From a bacterium 1xD42-67 (GTDB taxonomy: Bacteria > Bacillota > Clostridia > Oscillospirales > Oscillospiraceae): a stretch of 64,000 nt of DNA. The notes beneath the pieces were generated by a model that was given only the letters and a program-made list of their open reading frames with translations, did not search any database and was not told where the DNA came from. The number at the start of each line of letters is the position of its first letter. The first letter of the stretch is position 1. The stretch covers positions 16,006 to 80,005 of the forward strand of contig RAYO01000002.1 in the NCBI GenBank assembly GCA_003612335.1, given 5' to 3'. Positions 23,844 through 31,176 of the stretch are shown here, piece by piece. A program made the translations under genes and the position numbers.

Positions 23844-23932
23844 ATCCGCCGCCGGGCCCTGGCCTGACAGCCTGTCCCGGCGGCGGATCATAAAAGAGGA
23901 CGCTCCCCTTCTGCGGAAGGGGAGCGTTTTTT
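23844..23932 (+). terminator. Double terminator of rpoBC
   Basis: First hairpin 23844-23888 (13-bp arms, ATCCGCCGCCGGG type), then an intrinsic terminator 23901-23932: CGCTCCCCTT..AAGGGGAGCG plus TTTTTT. The second hairpin is nearly identical to the one at 24577-24608. Confidence 0.9.
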
Positions 23933-23957
23933 GCTGGCTCAAACGATGTTGTTTTTG

Positions 23958-23986
23958 TTGACATATCATCTAGAGCATGGTATATT
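23958..23986 (+). promoter_or_regulatory. Promoter of the duplicated membrane protein
   Basis: TTGACA (23958-23963), 17 bp, TATATT (23981-23986), with about 120 nt of leader before the ATG at 24110. Confidence 0.8.
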
Positions 23987-24109
23987 GAGTATACCTATAA
24001 ATAACAAGCATTGATCATAGAGAGGAGGATGGAGCCATACATCGATAGACGATGGAAAGATCAAGATCTCATATCGATCGACGATATAGCGGAAGGGGAC
24101 GCGGGATAG

Positions 24110-24550
24110 ATGACGAATAAAACACGGTTGGGCACGGGGCTCATGATCGCTGGAGCCATCCTGTTGGATGGAGCGTTATTAAGGAAAACGCTGATGTGGC
24201 TGGCCCAGGCGATACCGTTGACACCAATGGGAAGGTTGCGTGATACAGGATGGATATCATCAGTATCAGGTGTGCTGATGATCGTGGGTCTAACGCTTGG
24301 CGTCCGTGGTGCAAAAGATCGATCGGACAAGGTGCGTCTGGGCATAGGGCTCATGATCGCTGGAGCGATCCTGCTCAACGGGACCCTTTTGCAGGAGACG
24401 TTGATATGGCTGACGCCAAATGTGACGCTGCTGACCGATAGCAATGTGATGCCGTGGATCGCGGGAGGGATGATTCTCACCGGTCTGGTGGCAGCTGTCT
24501 ATGGCGCAGGAAAGAAGCCGCAGGATGAGGACGGTGAGCTCCACAGATAG
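24110..24550 (+). CDS. Four-TM protein made of two tandem 70-residue repeats
   Basis: The 146-aa product is an internal duplication. Residues about 5-74 and 75-142 each contain RLG.GLMIAGAILL.G.LL..TL.WL followed by a second hydrophobic helix ending in a VRGAK/VYGAGKK cap. DNA identity persists (GGGCTCATGATCGCTGGAG at 24137 and again at 24347, a 210-bp period), so the duplication is recent or conserved by conversion. Each unit gives two TM helices, four in total. No family recognised. The gene is less GC-rich than its neighbours and is bracketed by near-identical terminators. Confidence 0.75.
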   Translation: MTNKTRLGTGLMIAGAILLDGALLRKTLMWLAQAIPLTPMGRLRDTGWISSVSGVLMIVGLTLGVRGAKDRSDKVRLGIGLMIAGAILLNGTLLQETLIWLTPNVTLLTDSNVMPWIAGGMILTGLVAAVYGAGKKPQDEDGELHR

Positions 24551-24576
24551 GGCAGTCGGCACAAGGCAAAAAAGGA

Positions 24577-24608
24577 CGCTCCCCTTTGGCGGAAGGGGAG
24601 CGTTTTTT
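24577..24608 (+). terminator. Intrinsic terminator of the duplicated membrane protein
   Basis: CGCTCCCCTT..AAGGGGAGCG then TTTTTT, the same stem as the rpoC terminator. The following 200 bp up to 24808 hold no gene or motif I can support. Confidence 0.9.
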
Positions 24609-24808
24609 CGTCCACAGGCGGGGGAGAGAGGGCCAGTCCAGGAGAGAGGGAGGACCGGGCCGGCCCGCCTGCGCCAGATCCGGAGAAGGCCTGGATATTG
24701 GTCAGACTGCAGATCGTGATCCGTTCTGCAAGATCTATTATAGCAGCGACCGGATAAAATGGGTGTGAACGAAGGAGGGAGGGGCGTAAAAAAGCTGTTA
24801 AAGGGGGA

Positions 24809-25516
24809 TCAGTCATCCAGCATCCGATAGCCGATGCCCAGTTCGGTGTGGATATACTTGGGCTCGGAGGGGTTCTCCTTCAGCTTGCGGCGGATATTGG
24901 CCATATTGACCCGCAGGATCTGATTGCTGCCGCTGCCGCCGTAAGGCCCCCAGATGTGCTCCAGGATGAAGTCGTAGGTGAGCACTTTCCCGGCGTGGAT
25001 GGCCAGCAGCTCGACGATCTTGAACTCGTTCTGGGTGAAGTGGATCTCCTCCCCCGCCAGGAGCACCTGGTGCCGGGCCAGGTCGATGGTCAGGTCCTTG
25101 ATCTGATAGACGTCCCGCTGGATCCCCTGGCTCAGCTTCAGCCGCTCGGCCCGGCGCAGGGCGGAGCGGATCCGGGCCAGCAGCTCCGACACGCCGAAGG
25201 GCTTGACCACATAGTCGTCCGCCCCCATGTCCAGGGCCCGGACCTTCTCCGCCTCCCGGTCCCGGGCGGAGATGATGATCACCGGGACCTCCCGGGGCAG
25301 GTCCCGGAGCTGGGCCAGGATCTCCAGCCCGTCCATGTCGGGGAGCCCCAGGTCCAGCAGCACCAGGTCGGGGCCGTGGGAGAAGAAGAGGGACAGGCCC
25401 TCTCTGCCGGTATAGGCGGGGATGGCCCGGTAGTCATTGGTGGCCAGGGCCCGGCTGATGAAATTGCTGATGGCCCGCTCGTCCTCGATGATGAGGACGG
25501 TCTGTTTCTCGATCAT
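24809..25516 (-). CDS. kdpE: KdpE-like response regulator
   Basis: This 235-aa OmpR/PhoB-class regulator has a receiver domain (VLIIEDERAISNFI; phospho-acceptor Asp in LVLLDLGLPDMDG; Thr/Ser and Lys in IIISARDREAEKVRALDMGADDYVVKPF) and a winged-helix DNA-binding domain (HFTQNEFKIVELLAIHAGKVLTY, GIGYRM). The sequence is closest in pattern to KdpE, controlling potassium uptake. The kinase gene lies 88 bp upstream on the same strand. No kdpFABC operon is present in the window, so the target may lie elsewhere; KtrAB genes occur 13 kb away. Confidence 0.88.
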   Translation of the reverse strand: MIEKQTVLIIEDERAISNFISRALATNDYRAIPAYTGREGLSLFFSHGPDLVLLDLGLPDMDGLEILAQLRDLPREVPVIIISARDREAEKVRALDMGADDYVVKPFGVSELLARIRSALRRAERLKLSQGIQRDVYQIKDLTIDLARHQVLLAGEEIHFTQNEFKIVELLAIHAGKVLTYDFILEHIWGPYGGSGSNQILRVNMANIRRKLKENPSEPKYIHTELGIGYRMLDD

Positions 25517-25604
25517 AGCTCGATCTCTCCATGTCGGCAGGTGAAGGCCGCCGTCTCCGGCGGCCCGTTCTCAGGATCCAGATCCCGGTGGGTCTGGACC
25601 GGCT

Positions 25605-26774
25605 TCAGGGCCGGTCCTCCTCCATCGGCAGGCCGAAGCGCACCACGGCGCCCCCTTCCGGGTGGTTGACGGCGGTGAAGGAGCCGCCGTGGGCCTTGAT
25701 GATGTTCTGGCAGACGGACAGACCGATCCCCATCCCCCGGGTGGAATCCCCGGACAGGGAGCGGGGCATGGGCTGGCCGGCCTGTACAGCCTGACACACA
25801 TCGGGGGACAGGCCCCGGCCCCGGTCCTGGACCTCCACCACCGCTTGGTCCCCCTCCCGATACAGCCGCAGGGCGATATGTTCGGTGTCTCCCGAGTGGC
25901 GGATGGCGTTCTCCAGCAGGTTGACGATCACCTGCTTCACCAGCAGGGGGTCCATGGGCAAGTAGAGGATGTCCTCGGACAGGTCCAGTTCGACATGGCA
26001 GTCGGGGAAGCGCCGCCGGGTGGTGAGCAGGGCGTCTCCCGCCACCTCTTCCAGCATCTCCTCCCGCTTCTTCAGCGGGAGGGTGCCGTCCTGGACCCGG
26101 GTGACCGACAGCAGGTTCTCCACCATGACGATCAGGCTGTCGGCGTCCTGTTTGATGTCGTTGAGCATGGCCACGTTCTTGGGGGAGACCTCCGGGCTGG
26201 ACAGCAGCACCGAGACGGCCCCGGAGATGGAGGTGAGAGGAGTGCGCAGGTCGTGGGAGACGGCCCGGAGGATGGTCTCCCGGATGGCGGTGCGGTCGGA
26301 CTGGAGCTGGATGGCGGCCTTCTCGGCGTTGAGCTTCTCGTTCTGCTCATAGAGGACTTTGGCGTTCCTCTCCCGGCGGACGGCCTCGGTGGCCTGCTTC
26401 TTCACCCGGGCGGTGAGGGCACAGACCACGCAGGAGATGGCCACCATGGACAGCATGGCCACCGGATACCCCGTCCGGCTGAGGGAGAAGGCGTCGTAGG
26501 GCTCCATGAAGTAGATGTTGATGAACAGCGCCCCGATGATGGAGGCGGCGATCCCATAGAAGTAGCCGGAGGTGAGCAGAGAGATCAGGGCCACTGCCAG
26601 CACGAAGACCAGGGCGGAGTTGTTCTCTCCGCCGGTGTGGCCGATGAGGATCCCGCTGACCCAGTAGGCGGCGCACAGGAACAGGGCCGTGATCCCCAGG
26701 TTCCGGGGGACGGCGGGGATCCGGTGGCCCTGCACGTCTGCCCAGTGATATAGGTCCTTGAAGGGCTGGAACAT
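25605..26774 (-). CDS. KdpD-like sensor histidine kinase lacking the KdpD/USP N-terminal domains
   Basis: The 389-aa kinase has a DUF4118 four-helix membrane domain (LGITALFLCAAYWVSGILIGHTGG.., SALVFVLAVALISLLTSGYFYGI) at residues 25-120, a coiled linker, HisKA with H-box AVSHDLRTPLTSISG, and HATPase_c with N-box LLENAIRHS, G1 DRGRGL and G2 GMGIGLSVCQNIIKAHGG. Full KdpD is about 900 aa with cytoplasmic KdpD and Usp domains in front, which are missing here. Start at 26774 is chosen for GGGAGG 8 nt upstream; an in-frame upstream ATG at 26834 has none. It is paired with the regulator downstream. Confidence 0.9.
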   Translation of the reverse strand: MFQPFKDLYHWADVQGHRIPAVPRNLGITALFLCAAYWVSGILIGHTGGENNSALVFVLAVALISLLTSGYFYGIAASIIGALFINIYFMEPYDAFSLSRTGYPVAMLSMVAISCVVCALTARVKKQATEAVRRERNAKVLYEQNEKLNAEKAAIQLQSDRTAIRETILRAVSHDLRTPLTSISGAVSVLLSSPEVSPKNVAMLNDIKQDADSLIVMVENLLSVTRVQDGTLPLKKREEMLEEVAGDALLTTRRRFPDCHVELDLSEDILYLPMDPLLVKQVIVNLLENAIRHSGDTEHIALRLYREGDQAVVEVQDRGRGLSPDVCQAVQAGQPMPRSLSGDSTRGMGIGLSVCQNIIKAHGGSFTAVNHPEGGAVVRFGLPMEEDRP

Positions 26775-26852
26775 GGCGCCGCCTCCCTGGTCGCTCTTTC
26801 GTCCTCGATATGATGATGCGCTGTCGCGGTCCATGGGGACCGCTCCAGACCG

Positions 26853-26881
26853 ATTATAGCAGAGATCGGGGCAAAGGTAAA
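26853..26881 (-). promoter_or_regulatory. Promoter of the kinase-regulator pair
   Basis: Minus strand TTTACC (26876-26881), 17 bp, TATAAT (26853-26858) with a TGC extended -10. Confidence 0.7.
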
Positions 26882-26933
26882 GCGCGGTGGGAGGAAGATG
26901 GAAGATCTTAACGGTGTCGAAACATGCCGCAGC

Positions 26934-28010
26934 TCAGGACAGGGGCTCCATGGATACCACCGTTCCGGACACCACGTCCACCACGATCCTGGTGTCTCCC
27001 CAGTCCTCGCCCTCGCGGAAGCCGCCGGCCGCTGCCGGATCCACGATCTGCTCCCGGACCCTGGTGACGAAGGACAGCTCCTTGCCGGTCTCGTCGAGTT
27101 GGATGTCGGCGGGATCCAAAGACCAGTAGGAGCCATAGACATAGCCCTCGGGGAGCAGGCTGCGGATGTCCAGCTCGGTCCCGTCCAGAGCCACATAGCG
27201 GAGGAAGCTGTTCCCGCCGTGGGGAACGCCGCCCTGGGAGACGCTGTAGGCCGTGCCCAGTCTGCCGGGATAGCGGGTGAACTCCGTGACCAAAAAACTG
27301 ACCTTCTTCGCATCCCGCTCCGCCTTCTCCAGGACCCGCTCCATGGGGCCGTCTTTGGCCTCGATGGCCTTGTCCGCCTTGCTGAACACCGCCGCCGCCT
27401 GGGCCCGGATCAGGGTCTGGTCTCCGGCGAAGGTCCCGGCCCCGTCCACCCCGGACAGCAGCCCCAGGGCGAAGCAGGCGGCCACCGCCTGTTGGTACTG
27501 CTCCGGGATCTGGTCCCAGTCGCCGATCCTCGCCCGGACCGCCGCCAGCTCCTCTGGATCGGGGAGGGGGAGCTCCCTGCGCTCCGCCAGGCGGTAGAGG
27601 ACCACCGCCATCTGATACCGGGTCATGGGGGCCTCCCAGTCCGCGATCCCCGCCCCCTGGGTCAGGCCGGCCCTCTCTATCGTCCGCTGATAGGGGGCAT
27701 ACCAAGGGCTGCCGGCAGGAAGGGGCCCATCCGGATCCTGTCCCATCTCCCGCCAGCAGAAGGCCTGGGCCACGATGACGGCGAACTGCCCAGGGGTGAG
27801 GGGAGCGTCGGGGGCGAACACCGCCAGCTGGGACTCCTGGTCATACCCAGTGCCGGAGATGATGCCCTCATCATAGGCCTGCCGGATGGCGCCGGCCGCC
27901 CAGTGGTCGGGAGGCACGTCGGCGAAGGGGCTCTCCTCCGCCGCCAGGGCCGGGACGGCCAGAGACAGGGCGAGGGCGGCGGTCAGGGCGAAAGACAGCG
28001 TACGTTTCAT
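26934..28010 (-). CDS. Secreted S-layer-homology domain protein
   Basis: The 358-aa protein has a signal peptide (MKRTLSFALTAALALSLAVPALA) and about three SLH-type repeats (SPFADVPPDHWAAGAIRQAYDEGIISGTG; PLTPGQFAVIVAQAF; SPWYAPYQRTIERAGLTQG; ..AVAACFALGLLSGVDG). SLH domains anchor proteins to pyruvylated wall polymers. The C-terminal 130 residues form a beta-rich domain of unknown role ending in VVDVVSGTVVSMEPLS, reminiscent of PepSY-like strands but not assignable. Its promoter overlaps, on the opposite strand, that of the T-box leader. Confidence 0.85.
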   Translation of the reverse strand: MKRTLSFALTAALALSLAVPALAAEESPFADVPPDHWAAGAIRQAYDEGIISGTGYDQESQLAVFAPDAPLTPGQFAVIVAQAFCWREMGQDPDGPLPAGSPWYAPYQRTIERAGLTQGAGIADWEAPMTRYQMAVVLYRLAERRELPLPDPEELAAVRARIGDWDQIPEQYQQAVAACFALGLLSGVDGAGTFAGDQTLIRAQAAAVFSKADKAIEAKDGPMERVLEKAERDAKKVSFLVTEFTRYPGRLGTAYSVSQGGVPHGGNSFLRYVALDGTELDIRSLLPEGYVYGSYWSLDPADIQLDETGKELSFVTRVREQIVDPAAAGGFREGEDWGDTRIVVDVVSGTVVSMEPLS

Positions 28011-28033
28011 AGCAATGCCTCCTTTTTTCTTAA

Positions 28034-28062
28034 AGTATAGCAGATTCCCTCTTGCAATACAA
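28034..28062 (-). promoter_or_regulatory. Promoter of the SLH gene
   Basis: Minus strand TTGTAT (28057-28062), 17 bp, TATACT (28034-28039), extended -10. The -35 shares bases with the -35 of the divergent T-box promoter. Confidence 0.7.
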
Positions 28063-28080
28063 GGCGATCTGTGGTATAAA
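28052..28080 (+). promoter_or_regulatory. Promoter of the T-box leader
   Basis: TTGCAA (28052-28057), 17 bp, TATAAA (28075-28080). Confidence 0.7.
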
Positions 28081-28086
28081 TCTTAT

Positions 28087-28350
28087 CCATAGGGCGGTCC
28101 GGACTGGGCGGCCCGGTCCAAATGTGAAGAACGGGAAAATAGCGGAGGACACTCATCAGAGAGAGGCGGCCACCGGCTGAGAGCCGCCTTGGAGAACGGT
28201 CCGCTTGGTTCGCCCGGGAGCGGCCCCTGAGAGGGGGACGGCCCTCCGCCGTTATCGGAGATCAGAGCGCGCACCCCACGGTGCGAATGCGGGTGGTACC
28301 GCGGAAGGTCAGCCTTTCGTCCCGAGATACAGGGGCGGAGGGCTTTTCGT
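28087..28350 (+). ncRNA. T-box riboswitch leader, probably tRNA-Phe specific
   Basis: The antiterminator core GGGTGGTACCGCGG (28291-28304) is the T-box signature. A terminator follows (GCCTTTCGTCCC pairs with GGGGCGGAGGGC, 28312-28343, then TTTT). Upstream is a stem I with AGAGAG and a distal loop (28158-28190). TTC at 28209-28211 sits between an AGCGGA/TCCGCT upper stem and a GGGCG/CGCCC lower stem, the expected specifier position, and Phe agrees with pheST downstream. It directly precedes a polysaccharide deacetylase gene. The specifier call is by eye and could be wrong. Confidence 0.85.
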
Positions 28351-28386
28351 TTGCTTGAGGACTTTTTCTGGAGGAGAGGAAGGATC

Positions 28387-29442
28387 ATGGTGAAGAGGCT
28401 CTGTCGTTTGACATTTGCGGTCCTGTCATGTCTGGCTCTGCTGGTCTCCTGCCGCCGCCCTCTGCCGGGGACAGCGCCGCCCTTCATCGAGGCGGGAGGC
28501 CCGGGGACCGGTGCGGCCGTCTCCCGGGAGGAGGAGCCCCCCTCCAGACCGGACAGCGGCGCCCCGCCTCTGGAGGAGGATCCCGCTGCCGGCCCGGCAG
28601 GCCCCGTTCCCCCCGCCGGTCAGCTCTCCGACAGCAGCACCTCGCCCCCACAGGGGAGCGAGCTCCCTCAGGACCCGCCCACCGCCGTCCCGCCGGAGGC
28701 AGAAGGGCCTGGGACCTCAGAGCCGGTGCTCCCGGAGCCCGAGGTCCCGGAACCGGTGAAGACGAACACCAAGCTGTATGTCCTGATGTACCACCACTTC
28801 GTGCCGGAGGGCCGGACCTGCAACCAGTGGATGCTCACCGACGTCCGGTTCCGGGAGGATCTGCAGTGGCTGACGGACCACGGCTGGACCACGGTCCTGC
28901 CCAGTGAACTGACCGCCGGGACGGGCCTGCCGGAGAAGGCGGTGATGCTCACCTTCGACGACGGCTACCGGAGCAACTACGAGATCGCCTACCCCCTCCT
29001 CCAGGAGTTCGATGCGAAGGCGGCGATCTCCATCGTCACCCAGTATACCGCAGACCAGTATCCCGAATGCCTCACCTGGGACATGTGCCGGGAGATGGTC
29101 CAGTCCGGCCTGGTGGAGATCGGCTCCCACACCAACAGCTGCCATGGGGACCGGGGGATCGAGCGCCAGAAGGGGGAGGACAGAGAGACCTACCGGGCCC
29201 GGGTCCAGCCGGACATCCAGACCAGCATCGACCTGATCGAACAGAACGTGGGGACCAGGCCCATCTTCTTCGCTTACCCCAACGGGATCAAGGACAGGTG
29301 GGCCGCCAACTACATCGCGGACCACTTCCCCATCACCCTGGTCACAGTGGGCGGCTGCTCTGACCTCAAGAACGGGCTGTACAGCCTGCGGCGGTACAAC
29401 GTGTCTATGGAGGTCCCTCTGAGCGAGGTCCTGCCGGGATAG
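28387..29442 (+). CDS. Polysaccharide deacetylase lipoprotein behind a Phe T-box
   Basis: The 351-aa protein has a lipoprotein signal (VLSCLALLVSC, Cys as lipid anchor), a Pro/Glu-rich linker to about residue 120 and a NodB-type deacetylase domain. Its motifs are TFDDGYRSN (metal Asp pair), EIGSHTNSCH (metal His pair) and FFAYPNG. It should remove N- or O-acetyl groups from a cell-wall glycan outside the cell. ATG 28387 is chosen because GGAGGAGAGGAAGG precedes it and it starts the signal peptide. It is the first gene after the T-box, upstream of pheS. Confidence 0.92.
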   Translation: MVKRLCRLTFAVLSCLALLVSCRRPLPGTAPPFIEAGGPGTGAAVSREEEPPSRPDSGAPPLEEDPAAGPAGPVPPAGQLSDSSTSPPQGSELPQDPPTAVPPEAEGPGTSEPVLPEPEVPEPVKTNTKLYVLMYHHFVPEGRTCNQWMLTDVRFREDLQWLTDHGWTTVLPSELTAGTGLPEKAVMLTFDDGYRSNYEIAYPLLQEFDAKAAISIVTQYTADQYPECLTWDMCREMVQSGLVEIGSHTNSCHGDRGIERQKGEDRETYRARVQPDIQTSIDLIEQNVGTRPIFFAYPNGIKDRWAANYIADHFPITLVTVGGCSDLKNGLYSLRRYNVSMEVPLSEVLPG

Positions 29443-29446
29443 GGAA

Positions 29447-29659
29447 GAGGAGGGACGCACGGCGGAGCATGGACAGGATGTCTGTCCCCGCTGCGGCGGG
29501 ACGAGGATGGTCATGGGAGCTCGGCAGCGGGGCAGGGCGTGGCTCTGCCTGGCACGGGGACTGAGCGCCGGACAGGAGCTCATCCACGTCATCTGAAAAA
29601 GCTGCGGCACGGTGGTCCGCTCCTATGTGGACTGCCCGGAAGATCTGAAAGATTTGTGA
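29447..29659 (+). pseudogene. Degenerate zinc-ribbon gene between the deacetylase and pheS
   Basis: One frame reads CPRCGGTRMVMGARQRGRAW.. from 29483 and, after an in-frame TGA at 29594-29596, continues KSCGTVVRSYVDCPEDLKDL to a stop at 29657. If the TGA were a Cys codon, the protein would have CxxC..CxxC, a four-Cys zinc ribbon. The frame has no start codon: the only suitable ATG (29469) is in another frame. A lost start by frameshift plus a nonsense change at a metal ligand point to decay. Confidence 0.6.
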
Positions 29660-29674
29660 TAAGGAGTTTTACCG

Positions 29675-30700
29675 ATGAAAGAACAGTTAGCGAAGATCAA
29701 GAGCGAAGCCCTGGCCGCCTTCGGGGCGGTGACCTCGCCCGCCGCCCTGGACGAGCTGCGGGTGAGATACCTGGGCAAGAAGGGGGAGCTCACCGCCGTC
29801 CTCAAGCAGATGGGCAAGCTGTCCGCTGAGGAGCGGCCCGCCATGGGCGCGCTGGCCAACGAGGTCCGCTCCGCCCTGGAGGAGGCCATCGAGACCGCTT
29901 CCCAAAAGCTGGAGGCTGAGGCCCTGGAGGAGCGGCTGAAGGCCGAGGCCATCGACGTCACCGTTCCCGGCAAGGCCCCCAAGCTGGGCCGCGAGCACCC
30001 CATGTACAGCGCCCTGGACGAGATCAAGGACATCTTCGTGGGCATGGGCTTCACTGTTCTGGACGGCCCCGAGATCGAGCTGGCCGAGCTGAACTTCGAC
30101 CGGCTCAACGCCGAGGAGGGCCACCCCTCCCGGGACTGGAGCGATACCTTCTACTTTGACGAGGACAGCCGGGTGATGCTCCGCTCTCAGACCTCCCCCA
30201 TGCAGGTGCGGGCCATGGACTCCAGACAGCTGCCCATCCGCATCATCGCCCCCGGCCGGGTCTACCGCAAGGACGAGGTGGACGCCACCCACTCTCCCAT
30301 GTTCCACCAGGTGGAGGGGATGGTCATCGACAAGAATGTCACCATGGCCGACCTGAAGGGCACCCTCAACCTGCTGGCCGAGGAGCTCTTCGGCAAGGGC
30401 ACCGTTACCCGCTTCCGCCCCCACCACTTCCCCTTCACCGAGCCCTCCTGCGAGATGGACGTGCAGTGCCACAAGTGCGGCGGCGCGGGCTGCCCCACCT
30501 GCAAGGGCGAGGGCTGGATCGAGCTGCTGGGCGCGGGGATGATCCACCCCAATGTGCTGCGCATGGCCAACATCGACCCCGAGGAGTGGTCGGGCTGGGC
30601 CTTCGGCATGGGCCTGGAGCGCACCGCGATGCGCCGGTTCAAGATCGCCGACCTGCGGCTCATCTTTGAGAACGATGTCAGATTTTTGGAGCAGTTCTGA
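29675..30700 (+). CDS. pheS: Phenylalanyl-tRNA synthetase alpha subunit
   Basis: The 341-aa catalytic subunit has the N-terminal coiled coil (residues 1-90), class II motif 1 (HPMYSALDEIKDIFVGMGF), motif 2 (APGRVYRKDEVDATHSPMFHQVEGMVID) and motif 3 (FGMGLERTAMRRFKI). It charges tRNA-Phe together with PheT. AAGGAG precedes the ATG. No promoter is evident in the 230 bp upstream, so it probably depends on the T-box transcript. A zinc-ribbon gene overlaps its stop by 1 bp. Confidence 0.98.
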   Translation: MKEQLAKIKSEALAAFGAVTSPAALDELRVRYLGKKGELTAVLKQMGKLSAEERPAMGALANEVRSALEEAIETASQKLEAEALEERLKAEAIDVTVPGKAPKLGREHPMYSALDEIKDIFVGMGFTVLDGPEIELAELNFDRLNAEEGHPSRDWSDTFYFDEDSRVMLRSQTSPMQVRAMDSRQLPIRIIAPGRVYRKDEVDATHSPMFHQVEGMVIDKNVTMADLKGTLNLLAEELFGKGTVTRFRPHHFPFTEPSCEMDVQCHKCGGAGCPTCKGEGWIELLGAGMIHPNVLRMANIDPEEWSGWAFGMGLERTAMRRFKIADLRLIFENDVRFLEQF

Positions 30701-31086
30701 TGGAGCTTCCCTCCACATACTGCATCGAAGCGCTTACCTGCCGCTGCAAGACCTGCGGCACGGTCTTCCATGAGACTTTTCCGGCCAACTATGAGCTGGC
30801 GCAATTTTCCTGCGGGGACGGCCGGAAGCGTTTTTTGCCCGTCTACGGCCCCGGCGGCTACTTGGACCTGCTGGAGCGATTCGTTCCGGAGTGGAGCACA
30901 AAGCAGACGATCACACAGCAAATCAGCGACAGGCTGACACAGGAGCTGTCCAACTGGCTCCCCTATTCCGTGACGCTGTATGCAAGGGCAGACATCCGCT
31001 GTCCCTCCTGCGGCGGGCGGGAAGTAAAAACAGAGCAGGAACAGACCCTTCTGAATCCGCCGGTGGAATGGCTGGAAATTCCGTAA
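30700..31086 (+). CDS. Zinc-ribbon protein inserted between pheS and pheT
   Basis: The 128-aa product has two Cys pairs, CRCKTCG (residues about 14-20) and CPSCGG (about 103-108), likely one zinc site formed by distant halves, with an alpha/beta middle (YDLL-type helices, WSTKQTITQQISDRLTQEL). Its ATG overlaps the pheS stop (TGATG), so translation is coupled. I do not recognise a named family. Codon use is a little less GC-biased than pheST, hinting at later insertion. Confidence 0.75.
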   Translation: MELPSTYCIEALTCRCKTCGTVFHETFPANYELAQFSCGDGRKRFLPVYGPGGYLDLLERFVPEWSTKQTITQQISDRLTQELSNWLPYSVTLYARADIRCPSCGGREVKTEQEQTLLNPPVEWLEIP

Positions 31087-31176
31087 GGCGCACTGCGCTG
31101 CAAAAAACGGCGGGCCCAGTGGTCCCGCCCTATCCGCCCCTACAAACAAAACCTGATACCAAGAGGAGTTTTAAAT

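Noticed and set aside
26934..27313. Extra short open frames inside and beside the SLH gene and kinase gene
   Set aside because: They lie in other frames of well-supported coding regions and have shadow-type Arg/Pro/Ser-rich composition.
29594..29596. TGA as a selenocysteine codon
   Set aside because: The frame lacks a start codon and the ATG nearby is in another frame. A short GCGG/CCGC stem nearby is weak as SECIS. Pseudogene is the simpler reading.
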